Shown piece after piece: positions 48,381 to 59,683 of a DNA stretch of 64,000 nt; positions within the stretch are counted from its first letter, which is position 1; every line of letters begins with the position of its first letter. This stretch comes from Alisma plantago-aquatica (Eukaryota; Streptophyta; Magnoliopsida; Alismatales; Alismataceae): positions 1,616,979,711-1,617,043,710 of the forward strand of contig OY856409.1 in assembly GCA_963693085.1 (NCBI GenBank), written 5' to 3'. The notes beneath the pieces are model-generated. The model saw only the letters and a list, made by a program, of their open reading frames with translations, made no database searches and was not told the origin of the DNA. Both the position numbers and the translations under genes were made by a program.

Positions 48381-49194
48381 GTGGATTGTCATTTAAGTAG
48401 AGATGTTGAAGTCGAGGTCGTCATAACTCAACTGTATGAATGTTACCGACATCAACTGTCAATGAATAGTATATCATCAATCATGCACTTTTCAAATGTT
48501 ATCTCCTAGACATGCAATACATTTTTTTGATGAGCTTGATGATAAGAAGTTTTCTCCTACTATCTTGTGTGATATAACATCATTGTTATGTGTAGTTTCT
48601 TTTTGACTTTTTATGGCTATCCTAGTGAACATCGTATTTATATTGATGTAATAGTTGCCACCACTATATATATTTATACATAATACTACATCTTTAACTT
48701 GTCCAAGAAGGTACATTCCACAATGATGGTCTTCCTATAACGTTTGCTGGGTGCTCCGTCCTCCTTGTATTTGTGTGGATATCATGATTGTTGCCCTACC
48801 CACATATCTTTGTATATCGTACGCTATAACATATGGTCACTTCACCTATTGTTTTCTTCAATTCTCGTTACATCGCCCCAATTACTCCAGTCTCCACCCC
48901 TTCGGCCCTTTGTATGAAGATTTATTATATTAATGCAATTGTTTTATAATGTGTCCGGTAAAAGGCACGTGCAATAGATTGTTGACTCAAAATGTAAAAT
49001 ATAATTACTTTTTGAATGCAAATGGAATGACAGATTGGCTCCTGCAACTATCAAGTTCAAGAGAATACATGAGACTTGCGTGATTAATCTGTCCTACTGC
49101 GTCGTCGATTGAGAAACCAACCACTATTCTTGGATCCCACAATCCCTGCAATCTACCAAATGCAATCATCTCCTAGTACTCGGCATCCTCGTAG
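48381..49194 (+). promoter_or_regulatory. Upstream region of the TBL gene
   Basis: No coding sequence. This is the non-transposon DNA between the CACTA-like end and the TBL start codon and should hold its promoter. AT-rich elements such as TTTATTATATTAATG near 48920 could be a TATA region, but the transcription start cannot be set from sequence alone. Composition changes to GC-richer leader sequence from about 49090. Confidence 0.4.
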
Positions 49195-49754
49195 ATGGCT
49201 TCCTCCCTCCCTCCGCCGTCCCACCACGCGCCATTGAAGCAGAAGAAGAGCCAATTGGCTTTAGCCCTTGCCTGTGTCTTCTCTCTGTTTCTTCTCAGCG
49301 CCCTTCTCTTCAGCAAGCGCTCCCTCGAGCCGACCACGTCCCTGTACGCTGACATTTCTCTTTCACCTTCTCCTCACCAGACGAGCGGTCGATCTCCCGT
49401 TCAATCGCCACTTCCACCGCCGGCAGCACCTATCGACTTTGCCCACGTGGCCAAAGACGGGATTCGAGAAAACCAGTCGCCATCATCCACGCCCTCTGAA
49501 AACCCTTCTGGACGCACTGGAACTTTTCCTCCCAATAATTCAGTTTTGGTCGAGGAGCCGGACGGCAGGTGGGAAAGGCAGAAGTGTGATTTGTATAGTG
49601 GGACCTGGGTCAAGGATGAGGACGGGAGTTACCCACTATACCCGCCAGGGTCGTGCCCTTACGTGGACAAAGCGTTTACCTGCCAAAATAATGGGAGGCG
49701 GGATACTGAGTATTTGAAGTGGAAATGGAAGCCCAATGGATGCGACCTACCTAG
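49195..49754 (+). CDS. TRICHOME BIREFRINGENCE-LIKE protein, first exon (partial)
   Basis: TBL proteins are Golgi type II membrane proteins; characterised members O-acetylate cell-wall polysaccharides such as xylan, mannan, xyloglucan or pectin. The exon encodes about 186 residues. A basic, proline-rich N-terminus (HHAPLKQKKS) precedes a hydrophobic anchor (LALALACVFSLFLLSALLF, about residues 22-40), then a Ser/Pro-rich stem (about 45-125). The PMR5N domain follows, with KCDLYSGTWVKDEDGSYPLY, PPGSCPYVDKAFTCQNNGR and WKWKPNGCDLPR, including the expected cysteines and tryptophans. Translation reads on to a stop at 49774-49776, but the domain breaks off at CDLPR where CCTAG/GTTTGT gives a splice donor at 49754/49755, the place where TBL first exons usually end. 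The GDS and DxxH motifs of the catalytic domain must be in later exons, which are not seen. The PMR5N wording recalls the TBL14-16 group, from memory only. Confidence 0.88.
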
Positions 49755-50802
49755 GTTTGTTCCTCACTCTGTTTAGCTTCCTCTTCGGTTTTCACTGAGC
49801 AATATGGAAATTACGCCTGATGCCATTTGCTGTCTCTAGTAATCTTCACCACCATGATGTAAGCTGATAAATGTTTTTGCTAACTGCGTACATCAGTGTG
49901 TTTGGCTCACAGATTCGCGAGTTTGTTAACTAAATGCTTGCCTCCAACCTTGTAAATAATATTGGAAATATGGCACGACCTTACTTGAGCAGGACCTGTT
50001 TCACAGGCTGAGTGCCATTTCCTTTAGAAAAAAGATGACAGGGCTGGAAAGTAGAAATAGGCTGTTGGGCTTGTGAATGGTTTGAGACCCTGCTGTCGAT
50101 TAGGAATGTTACCTTACTAGAGAAATCGTGTGGTCGGGCAATAGAACACAGATTCTGGAAGTTCAGCATTGTCAATTCTGGAAACATGATTGATATGGCA
50201 TGTCCTGAGTGCCTTTGTCAGTAACAGTGGCCCTTAACATTTTGCTAACCATTTTAGTTCTTTCTCACTAATTGGATCCCTGAAAACATAGATATTGTTG
50301 TTTTATGATCTATGAGAGCCTAGATCTTCTATAGTGCTGAAAAGTTGATGATTACTTAGGGGACAGCAAAGATTCTGATGATCAATATGCAATTGTTTTC
50401 TCAAATGTTCTGATTACCCGGTGTTAACTTATCTTGAATGCTGGGTAGTACTTCTCCTTTCACTTCCAGGATAAAACTTGAGATGGATAAGAGCCTTCTT
50501 AACAGCACATGCTGTATATAACTTCGCAGTAGGAATTGAAGGGGTAGGGAGCTTGGAACTGGCAGCACATTAAGTTATTTGATATATAGGACTGCTGCCC
50601 TTGTATATTCTTCAGCCCTGTATGAGAGCACTAGCTATTCAAATTAAGCTTATGTTCATCTTTTAAGATATTTTTGTGTAAATGGCTATACTTATCCATA
50701 TATCAACTTCCTGTTCGCTTTGAAATGCCATTTGTCATATCGACTTCAGCTGATTTTCCTCATAAGTACTTGAAAATGGAATGCTTCTTTCCAAATATGC
50801 AT

Positions 50803-50829
50803 CCCCCCCCCCCCCCACACACACACACA
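50803..50829. repeat. Poly(C) tract followed by (CA)n
   Basis: About 14 C residues followed by six CA units. It lies at the 3-prime boundary of the LINE, on the side where a poly(A) tail would be expected, and may mark a rearranged tail. Length in such tracts is prone to sequencing error. Confidence 0.8.
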
Positions 50830-51059
50830 AAAATATGGGGGAATTCTATTCATCCCGTTCCCCAGTGGGCAATGAAAAGTTTCATATTTACAAAAAGGAT
50901 ACCCGCTAACTACAAAAAATGGATCCTCGACTCGAGACCAGGACAAAAGTTCAAAAAGTATCTATGTGCTTGCGACAACAACCGCCTCCTGTCTCAAATA
51001 AGCATGCCCCATGATTCTAACCTATACATGCCCCTGATAGGGGAGGGGTATGGATCTGA

Positions 51060-52590
51060 GATCCCTAAACACGTAAGGGTGTTCTAGACGAACTCTATTC
51101 CGCCAATTTAACCGCAGCCGGTTGGCCTCACTATGTATAAAGGCGGTATGACCTGTTCTAGCCGTAGCCCTCATGAGATCTTGAACCTGTTGAATGCGTC
51201 TCTTGAGTCTCCATGGGGGCGGCGCCGGTGATCCCCCTTCAAGGAGGGAGATAATATGCCGATCATCACATTCCAACACGAGGTTGGAACCAAGGGGAAG
51301 CACGTCGATGCCTAACCCAACTTAAACCGCTTCATGGAGGCAATCAAGGTGGGGTGAAGCCACGCTTGGGCTCGAGAAACCCGCAAAAACATCACCCCTC
51401 GAGGATCTAATGATGCCTCCAAAAGCCCTCCTTCTACTTCCGTCCTGCCCCTCTTCCAACTTAGAAGCTAACTTGAGCTTAAGCCATCCTACCATCAGAG
51501 TCTACCATAAAACGGGACGCAAAATGAATTGTTGGATCCTAAGGTGTGGCGAGAAACCTCTCTCCCACCTAAAATCCGTTGTGCCTGCTTCAATCCCTAA
51601 GAGCCTAGGGGGTATTATCACAAATAGGCTTGCTCAAAAGGCACACATGGATCCATATTTTCTTGGTATCCCCATTTCTCCCATCAAACCTACTTTCAAA
51701 TCTATCCAATCAGATACACCAAAGAATAGTTAGGGGGAGAACCCCTCTAATGAAGGTAAGCCACAACTTCCTACTCGAAAGGGACCAATAGTGGTGAAGG
51801 GCCGCGCCAATCGATCTATAGGTGCTAAACGGTCTAACTTCTAAGATTTTCTTCCTTCCCAAAGGTTTTTTTCTCTGTCCCCATAAAGAAAGTGATGATC
51901 CATGGTTTCCATGTGTCCCAGATCACAACATTCACACCTAGAATCCAAATGGATATGGAAAGACCTAATCCTATCATCTGTAGGGACGCTTGAGTGCAAA
52001 AACTTCCAGGTAAAGGTAGATATCTTTAGGGGTAGAGCTGGTTCCCAAACCCATACAGACTACCGATTCCGATTCCTGTCCAAGGAATGGATAGATCGTT
52101 CTCTATTAAGGATATCTAATGCTGATTTGAGCATGAAAAGACCGTCTTCACAAGGCATCCAGATTGGATAGTCCTCCCCGACCCCAAAGACTGTCGAACG
52201 TCTCAATACCTTGCTAATACCCTCATTCATGAGCGCCCTTGAAGGATTACTTGATCCCAAGTTCTCATATCATAATCTTCAAAAAAATCTCTCACTTTGA
52301 GATTAAGGTTAAAACCCAAACCTTCAATTCTACATCTATCTAGCCTCTCATTACCCCAAAGAGAACCCCAAAACGAAATGGTCACAGATACCAGGTCCCA
52401 CCTAGTGTTTCTCATGATTAACGGGAAAACCTCCCAGATTCTCTTTACGAAAAAGGGGGTTCTGCCTTTTTTTAGGTATCAAGGGTGGGTCAAGCCTAGG
52501 TCCCATCTGTGCTTACCGTATTTTCGATATAAAAGTTTCGCCCAAAGAGAGGTACCTTGCAAGATATTCCACCAAACTTTCATAAGGTAC
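51060..52590 (-). pseudogene. LINE ORF2 C-terminal region with RNase H
   Basis: Minus-strand fragments: SLWAKLLYRKYGKHRWDLG (about 52560-52500), then WDLVSVTISFWGSLWGNERLD (about 52400-52330) matching the ISFWxDxWLG segment of plant LINEs, then 52260-52060 with DYPIWMPCEDGLFMLKSALD, the segment before the zf-RVT region. At 51303-51130 LVLECDDRHIISLL and HTAFIHSEANRL correspond to the RNase H fold (second Asp region and the HxxREAN-like motif). Several stops and frame changes. Confidence 0.78.
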
Positions 52591-52606
52591 GCTTGGTATC
52601 TATCTT
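52591..52606. repeat. 16-bp target-site duplication, left copy
   Basis: GCTTGGTATCTATCTT, repeated exactly at 54157-54172. The final TT merges with the poly(T) of the insertion, so the duplication is 14-16 bp. Confidence 0.92.
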
Positions 52607-54156
52607 TTTTTTTTGGTCGGTCAAAAAGCGTGTTACTATTAATACCAAAAACTTCGGGCACTAAGTACCCCATTACATCGACGGGAGCTATAAAGCTCAA
52701 ACAAGAAACAAAATCCCCACGCAGGGGGACATACAAGATAACTAGGAACACAAAAACTAAGAAAACCAAACGAACTAAACAAGCTAGGACCCAGCTGTCC
52801 AACCAGAAGACGACTACGCAAGATATTATTACATGCATTAAGCATACCCACAAAAATTAATAGCAACATGACATAGTACAACCACTGGCAGTCCAAACCA
52901 GAGCTAGATAAGAAGTTTCTGATCTTCTCAGCTATCCAACTGCAGGTTTCTAATGTAATGGGCGACACCCAAGAAAAGGAACCCCTAGCACATAACAGCA
53001 TAAGCTGAACAAACCACAAGAGAAGCAAGAGCCAGCACGTTTTAAACAACGACGAGTGGTAGGGAATGTCAGCTCCAATTAACTCCATCAAGCATGTCAC
53101 AGCACCAACTATCTAATAACCGTACCCACAAGTTGTGGTGCTATGCCAAGAATAGGGAGATACTTCAAACTAACATCCCGTCACACACCCGAGATGCTAA
53201 CCTGCAATGGTCCATGTCTCTGAGAAGCTGTTAGCACAACACCAAACCCCTGCACGCAGCAGCACAAGGACAAGAAGGAAGAGAGGAGGAACCAGCCCCC
53301 CTCATAAGCCCATCCTCGTGAACACCTAAATGCAACGAGGCAATCTGTCAAACACCATGAAGGTTTTCGCTATCCCTTTTCTCTAGAGTGCCCCGACGGC
53401 TGCTGCTGGGGGGAGGGAGCGTCGTCCTGACGCCTTCCTCCCCCTGGCCTTCCAACAGTTCTCGGTGGTCTCTGAGTTTGTAGCGCGACGCGAGGCTCTG
53501 GAGAGGGGCCATCTTGTTGGGTGCCGTTCGGGTGTGATGGATGGCGAGGAGATGAGCTGCGCCACGAGTCTCAGCTTCAGGGCCAGAGCTGGCGTTTCAA
53601 CTAGATCGACTCCTTACCGTTCAGGTGTGATGGTTGGAGGGAGCCGCTCCCAGCCAGATCTAGTTCGCGGCCGCGCTCCATCGCGCAGGTGAAGTTGGGC
53701 TTCCCCCAGCCTCGCCGGCACCTCCCTACCTTACTCCGAGCGAAACCTAGGCCATCCTGGGTGGCGTTGGCTCGGTTTCGTCCTCAGTGGCGTCGTTGGT
53801 CTTCGGCGGCGTGTGGGTACCGTCGCTGGGTGGAGCGTCTCCTCCCTGCCTGTTTCGGCGATCGGCGGCGCGCTCCACTCTCCAGCAATGGCAGGGCAAC
53901 GCTGCGGCGCACCTAGTTTCTCCCTGCTGCCTCGGTTTTGGTCGCCCCTGGCTGATCAAGCCCCGTCGCAGTCAGGTGCTGACGGTGGTGCCTCTGCTAC
54001 TGCTGCTTCGAAACACTTTCAAGGTGTTTTTGACGGATTGCCAGTGAGCTTTCAGGTGCTGCACGAGGGGGTTCGTCCTCAAGCAGTTCGATGCTTTGCC
54101 TAGTAGGAGTCAGGGGCCCCTGCTCTCAGTGGCGCCTCTGCTTCAGCTGGCTCGGA
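52607..54156 (-). mobile_element. Poly(A)-tailed retro-insertion of 1.55 kb inside the LINE
   Basis: A segment that interrupts the LINE reading frame between RYQAYL codons and is flanked by a perfect 14-16-bp duplication. On the minus strand it ends TTTTTGACCGACC followed by about ten A, the signature of target-primed insertion by LINE machinery. Its minus-strand 5-prime half (53380-54156) is strongly GC-rich and its 3-prime half AT-rich. No endonuclease or reverse transcriptase is seen. It could be an internally deleted LINE (GC-rich 5-prime UTR joined to a 3-prime end), a SINE-like element or a retrocopy of a transcript. The open frames at 52639-53100 minus and 53465-54103 plus have no known domain. 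Confidence 0.8.
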
Positions 54157-54172
54157 GCTTGGTATCTATCTT
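54157..54172. repeat. 16-bp target-site duplication, right copy
   Basis: Exact copy of 52591-52606; LINE sequence resumes here and, on the minus strand, joins in sense with the sequence left of the insertion (WVRRDFLASPTLEDGLG, then RYQAYL and KVWWNIL). Confidence 0.92.
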
Positions 54173-54599
54173 GGAGCCTCTAAACCCCTAAACCATCCTC
54201 AAGGGTAGGGGAAGCCAAGAAATCCCGTCTAACCCAGTGATGTCTCTTAGCACCCTCTCCAGATTCCCATAGGAAGCCTGCTAATTTTCTTGCTATGTCT
54301 CTTAAGATAGCTTTCGGGGCAACACAAGCATTCAAGTTGTGGGTGGGAATGGCTGAAAGAATGTATCTGACTAATGTAAGCTTGTCTGAGAAGGAAAGGA
54401 AATTACTTGCCCAAGATGTTGTTCTCTTTGTGATCTTGCTTGTGAGCGTATCATAATCATTATTCTACCTTTAATCAAGGGGACTCCTAGGTAAGGAATC
54501 ATATAATTGTCTTCTGAGCAACACCATGCTTGAATGACTTATTCTTTCCTAAGGTCTGAAGTCTTGCCAATCATGACCAACGATTTTTTTTTTGATTGA

Positions 54600-55953
54600 A
54601 CAGAGAACCACCCCCGATTTTTCGTTGTTAACTTTCTAACCTGGAAAAAGCTCATACTCCTCTAGGATCTTCTCCAGCCTCTCTTTGGGGTTCCCAGATA
54701 GTTTGAGGAAAAAAATTAGGTCATCCGCAAACATGAGGTGAAATGGGGCCACACCACCACCGCGGGTCCTAAAACTTTGTATTCTCCCACTATCAACCTC
54801 CATTCTGACATACCTTCCCAACACCTCTTGTGATAGAAAAAAAAGGTGAGGTGATAGTGCCCCCGCCTTAATCTGTAGAAGATTGAAAAAAGGTCTATTA
54901 AAAGTAAAACATTCATGGATACTGAGAAGCAAGGTCCTTGGCCAATGTTCATGATGGCTTTGATCACTGCTTGGTTGAACCCTACCGCACTCAAAACATT
55001 CTCCAAGAACCCCCACTCTATCCTATCAAACACTTTTGGTATATCTACTTTGTATGTGACGTTCTCCATACCTTTCTTTCCTACATTTAGGTTGTGAATG
55101 ATTTCTTGGGCCAGTCTAATGTTATCACTGATGTTTCTTCCTTCAACAAATGCAACTTGCTCTGCGGAGACGAGTCTAGGAGTGTATGTTGGTTGATAGC
55201 CTAGATAACAACACTTTGGAGATGATCCTAAAGAAAAGATTACCTACGCTAACTGGTCTGAAGTCCGACACATTCTCTGGTCTCTCTATCTTGGGAATCA
55301 TAATTTACTTGACACAATTAAGGATTCTATGATCATCCAACCCTTTTAAACAATGGTTGACTAATCCAATGAGGCCATCCTTCACTATATCCCATACGAA
55401 TGGGTAACTAGTCTAGATGCACTATCGACGTTCATGTCCATGATAGAATCTTTAAGCTCAATCTCGAAAACTGGCTCTAGTGTCCTTGTGTTATCACTTT
55501 CTTGAATTAAGGAATCAAGAATCCTACTGTAAGGTTCCATATCTACTAATCCCGATGAGGAGAATATGCTAGAGAAGTGTTAATCGCTTCCTGCATAACT
55601 TCTTCATCCCCTAACACCCACATGCCATTGTCTTTCCTAAGCTTATCAATTTTTGCTCTTCTCCTCCTAGCTTTGACATTTGCATGAAAAATAATCTCGT
55701 GTTCTTGTCCCCCTCTATAGGCCACCTAATCCTTGATCTCTCTATAATAGAATTCCTCCCAAAGTTGTAATTCTTCAAGTTCTGATTCCGCTTTGTAAAG
55801 GCCATCCAAATCAGTCGTCGACGATGAGGCCAATGCCCTCGACTGGAGGTTCTTAACTAGGTCTTCACCCTTCCTAACTTTGTCAAAGATATCTCCCACC
55901 ACTTCGTGGTTCCACTTTTTGAGGGTTTTTTTAAAAGATTTTTTGTTTTTCAA
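54600..55953 (-). pseudogene. LINE reverse transcriptase, broken
   Basis: Minus-strand pieces in order: 55953-55726 (linker rich in Lys/Glu), 55805-55611 with RSRIRWPIEGDKNTRLFF, the standard SRxxWxxxGDxNTxFFH segment before the RT, 55069-54950 with KVDIPKVFDRIEWGFLENVL (first catalytic Asp in the AFDRVxW-like motif), and 55016-54636 with GALSPHLFFLSQEVL and HLMFADDLIFF. The FADD active site is intact (54720-54731). Stops and frameshifts separate these pieces, so no full enzyme can be made. Confidence 0.85.
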
Positions 55954-56627
55954 AAATCATGTAGGATGGGTCCCCCAAGGTGTCTAAAGCCTAGTGATCA
56001 TTAATAAGTTGATTGATGGTTGGATGCTTAAGCCACATTTTTGGGAATTTAAATCTGGATGATCTACCACTCTCCCTACATGAGGAGAGATGAAAAAACA
56101 ATGGACAATGGTCAAAAGCTTTGGTCCTAAGCATGCGTTCCTCCGATATTTGCCAGCTTGGGGGGGGGCAACTACTAGAGGTGAAACCTCTTATCTAATC
56201 TACCCCATTGCACTATTCGGCCTTCTTGATTGTACACCCACGTAAAACTACTCCCAGAGAAGGGATCTCATTTAAACCCATGGATGATATCCTATCATTA
56301 AAGTCCTTAATCACCCTTTCACAAGGCTCTTCCCCACCTACCCTTTCCACCTAAGATATATAGGAGTTAAAGTCGCCTGCGATTAACCACGGTAAATATC
56401 CTATGTGAGCGCTAAGGATCTTAAGATCCTCCTATAAAGCTCTCCTCTCATATGCAGAAGTAGAACATGATGCATATATTACGGTGAGACCAACCCTGGA
56501 CTCTCCAAAATTAAGTTCAAGAGATCTGTGTTGCACAGCCGGGCGCCTAGGCGGCCCAAGCCCCGGCTCAATCTGGGCGCCCAGAAGTAATACACGTAAC
56601 AAAGCTTTTAATTTTACCGATTTGTAT

Positions 56628-57240
56628 CAACTGATTAGTATTTACTTATCTACTGATGTGTATTTATGTATCTACTGATTTGAATTTACTTATCTACTGA
56701 TTTGAATTTATGTATCTACTGATTTGAATTTACTTATCTACTGATTTGAATTTACTTATCTACTGATTTGTATTTACTTATCTACTTTACTTATCTACTG
56801 ATTTGTATTTACTTATCTACTGATTTGTATTTACTTATCTATTGATTTGTTCATCTACTAATTTGATTCATCACATTATTTACGTTTAGGGCTTTGTATT
56901 TGTTCATCTACTTTTTAAAATTATTTAATCATCTACTGATTAATATTTGTTTATCGACTGAGTTGTACTTTTTTATCTAATGCTTTGTACTTGTTTATCT
57001 ACTGATTAGTATTTATTTATCTAATGCTTTAGCTTAATTATCTAACTCTTTGAATTTTTTTAACTACTGATTTGTATTTACTTATCTAATGCTTTGTATT
57101 TATTTATGTACAGATTTGCATTTACTTATCTAATGTTTTGAACTTGTTTATCTACTGAAATGTGTTTACTTATCTACTGATTTGTATTTATTTATCTACT
57201 GATTACTTATCTACTGGTTTGTATTTATTATCTACAGGTT
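56628..57240. repeat. 22-bp minisatellite (TTATCTACTGATTTGTATT-type)
   Basis: About 25 imperfect units based on ACTTATCTACTGA plus TTTGTATTT, with shorter and longer variants. The array fills most of the hAT-like element. Unit divergence rises towards the right. Confidence 0.88.
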
Positions 57241-57277
57241 TTTGAATGTACTATTTTTACTATATATGCAATTTAGA

Positions 57278-57281
57278 TATT

Positions 57282-57314
<33 letters not shown>

Positions 57315-57336
57315 TAAAATAATATATATATAAAAA
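57278..57336. repeat. (CT)n(AT)n microsatellite
   Basis: A run of CT units followed by AT units and ATATATATAAAAA. It directly precedes the GC-rich right end of the hAT-like element. Confidence 0.9.
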
Positions 57337-57859
57337 CGCCTGGGCCTCCGCCTGAGCGCCTAGGCTGCCTAGGCGTCCATATGGAAAGCCTCGTCGCCTG
57401 GCTGCCTATACAACCATGCAAGAGATAAGTGTTGTTGTGATGAACCCGTCATCAGAGGTGCTAGGAAGGACGATCAGAAAACCCAAACTCCCCCCCCCCC
57501 ATCTAAACCGTTAGTGGCCACCCAATCGAACCGGATCAATTTGGATTCCTCAACTCTAGTGTGTTCTAGGAAAGGTTCTAGAATGGCAAAAGCTATTCGG
57601 CTGTGCTCTTTGGAGAGCGCCTTGAGACGTTCCTTGGTTCTATTATTCACAACCCCTCTTGCATTCCAGACTATAATCTTACCCATGAGACTATGTACTT
57701 CGTTCTCACAGCACACCAATTTTTTTTAGAACTCCCAAGACCCTCTATCTCCTCCCTCCCTCCGGGGTCATCCCCAAACAAGGACTGGAAGAAATTCAAT
57801 TTTTCTTCCTCCTCGTTCATACCCCCTCTAAGGTTTCCTACACATCCATAAGATTGCAA

Positions 57860-58280
57860 AAAAATGTCATCTGTCCCCCTAGACCGCCAGGAGGATCAAA
57901 GGTCCAAATCATCTTTGAACCAAACCAAACCCCTCATGCTCGCTTTCCTCACTCTTCATCCTGTGGACTTACCTCTGAGGAGGGTTTCCTCTAATATTGG
58001 GTCATATTCTAAGCCTGACCCCTCATTTAATATCCTCATTCTCTCTGGGCCTATGAGTCTAGCACTCTCATTTGAAGGTGATGAGGCAGTTGCGTCGTTA
58101 CCGCGACTGTTTGCACGACCTAACATGTTACACGTTAGACCCATGGGCGCCGGCATGAGGGATCTCAATGCGTTGCCCCTTCTATCCTTAGAACCTTGGA
58201 ATGAAGAGAACGATACCTCCTTCTCAGATGCAGATCTACTGGTGCATGTTACATGGTCTACTGGAATATATATTTTTTAA
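57860..58280 (-). pseudogene. LINE ORF1 C-terminal fragment (tentative)
   Basis: A minus-strand open segment at 58168-57956 (70 residues) and its surroundings, upstream of ORF2 in the LINE's orientation. It is polar and rich in Ser, Asn, Glu and Arg with no zinc knuckle visible. Position suggests the linker-like C-terminus of ORF1, with the RNA-binding part truncated; sequence similarity alone would not support the call. Confidence 0.4.
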
Positions 58281-58747
58281 TCTATTTTTTATTTATTCCT
58301 AAGCAGGTTGGGTAATGGCATTGTTAGTGTAGTTTCCCGAAAGTTTGCCACACCTATATATGTTTTCCAATGATAACCCAATCTTATTCTTTTGTTAATT
58401 TTCCTTGTTTTGTAATTACTTTTTGGAGAAAACTGGGAGGGTTTTAATCATCCCCCTCCCACCATACACACAAACACACCCACACATACACAATTGCAGG
58501 TATTATAGTATCCTACACTATGATTGTTTTGATATAGACAAAGATCACTTCTTTATTTCTTAGTGACATGGGCCATGAAAGCCACTCCGTCCTCTCACAG
58601 TCCTATTTTTTTGCCTATTTAACAAGTTCATCAGCTAAGGCATTGGATGCTCTCCTACAGAAGGTGATGCATATACACTTATTTTGGCAATGATCTTCTT
58701 GCTGGACTTAGAGATGGCCTTGTGCTATGTGGGATATGCTACGTTGT
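58281..58747 (+). other. Non-coding spacer between LINE and copia element 2
   Basis: About 470 bp of AT-rich DNA with a short CA-rich stretch at 58465-58495. No gene or repeat family was recognised. It ends in GTTGT, the left target-site copy of copia element 2 (58743-58747). Confidence 0.45.
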
Positions 58748-58942
58748 TATTAGTATATGTGCTTTATTGCTTTATGTTTTTGGTATTTTCCTTTGTTATG
58801 GGTTTTAGACTTGTCTTGTCTCTAGCCTTTTTCTTTTATCCCATATTGCCTATCTCTGACTATTGGCTTACTCTCTTATCCTATAAAAGAGTCTATTGTG
58901 TTGTGTTTGAATTATTGAATGAACTCTTTTTTCTAATATATA
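58748..58942 (+). repeat. Copia element 2, left LTR
   Basis: 195 bp, TATTAGTATATG to CTAATATATA. It starts TA and ends TA instead of TG and CA. A TCCTATAAAAGAG stretch at 58878-58890 is the likely TATA box. Confidence 0.88.
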
Positions 58943-58954
58943 TGGTATCAGAGC
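58943..58954 (+). promoter_or_regulatory. Primer-binding site of copia element 2
   Basis: TGGTATCAGAGC, an exact initiator tRNA-Met site with no spacer after the LTR. Confidence 0.92.
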
Positions 58955-59683
58955 AACATGATCCACCCTGGCCCTTCTAACCCTAACCACCATCCACCCT
59001 CCTAACCCTAGCCGCCATCCACCCTCTCCGTACCCTAGCAGCCGCCCACCATTCCTCACCCCTACTGCCGCCGCCAACCTAACCTGCCCCTGTCGCCTTC
59101 TTCTCCTCCATCTCTTCCCGCCGTTGTTGCGCTCCACCCCTTCCCCTCCCTCCCTCACCCCTCACCACCGCCACTGCCCTCCACCCCCTTACCGCCGCCG
59201 CCACTGCCCCCTCCCACCATCCCCTTCCATCCGCCATCTCCCTCCCTCTTTTTCCCCTACTGTTGTCCCCTCCTTCACCTACTAATCCACCATCATCCTC
59301 AACACCATCTAGCCACCACATCCACCTCCCTTTCTTCTCCCTTCTCTACCTCCGTCTTGGGTAACTTTCTAACAATTGCACGTTGACGTTCTAATCGACC
59401 TTCGCTCGTTGACTGCCTGCGCCTCATGGTGGAGTAACTCTCTCCCCATGTTGGCATAAGTCTTTATCTCTTCTTCTGCCCCCTGTGTGGGTTTATGAGA
59501 TTTGATGCGTCAGATCTTCTACTTTTGCATACTGCCCCATTGCGGGTTTTGTCAGATTTGCTGATCTAGGTTTTCTACTGCCCATGTGTTAGGTTACTGC
59601 TTCCTCTATTGTCTGCTGCCTGCTGTTACTGCGTCGGGTCCTCCTGCCTGATTTTATTTCTTGCTACCTTCTGACATATTCTT
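58955..59683 (+). other. Copia element 2 leader, C-rich
   Basis: About 730 bp between PBS and gag, strikingly pyrimidine- and C-rich (CCACCATCCACC, CTCACCCCTCACC words), which creates long glycine- and arginine-rich minus-strand frames at 58868-59321 without biological support. Probably the untranslated leader. Confidence 0.6.

Larger units (their letters stand above)
56535..57404. mobile_element. hAT-like or MITE-like element inside the LINE endonuclease
   Basis: An 870-bp insertion whose ends are imperfect inverted repeats: CAGCCGGGCGCCTAGGCGGC on the left, and CAGCCAGGCGACGAGG as the complement of the right end. Both ends contain GCCTAGGCG words. The CAG start would suit hAT elements, but no convincing 8-bp target duplication was found, so the family is uncertain. 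Nearly all of the interior is minisatellite and microsatellite. Confidence 0.5.
55960..57719 (-). pseudogene. LINE endonuclease, broken and split
   Basis: An APE-type endonuclease that nicks the target DNA. The N-terminal part is at 57719-57474 (KIIVWNARGV, then ILEPFLEHTRVEES). The hAT-like element 56535-57404 interrupts it. Beyond that the minus strand gives VIYASCSTSAYERRAL, PWLIAGDFNSYIS (GDFN at 56366-56377) and FSGSSFTWVYNQEGRIVQWG, then FDHCPLFFHLSS near 56120, the late SDHxP motif with Ser replaced by Phe. The motif order is normal; stops are present. Confidence 0.82.
50830..58280 (-). mobile_element. L1-type LINE, degraded, with two nested insertions
   Basis: A non-LTR retrotransposon on the minus strand, recognised by ORF2 domains in order: endonuclease (57719 down to about 55960, split by an hAT-like element), reverse transcriptase (about 55950-54600) and a C-terminal region with RNase H (about 54500-51060, split by a retro-insertion). 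A piece of ORF1 lies at 57860-58170. All frames are broken. The outer ends are approximate: no poly(A) or target duplication was identified. It sits antisense inside the presumed TBL intron. Confidence 0.82.

Noticed and set aside
49195..49776. Treating the 193-codon frame as a complete small protein
   Set aside because: The PMR5N domain is cut off at a good splice donor (49754/49755) and the residues after it (FVPHSV) are intron read-through; the catalytic part of TBL proteins is missing.
58868..59321. Arg/Gly-rich minus-strand frames
   Set aside because: They are shadows of a C-rich leader of copia element 2 and lie antisense to it.
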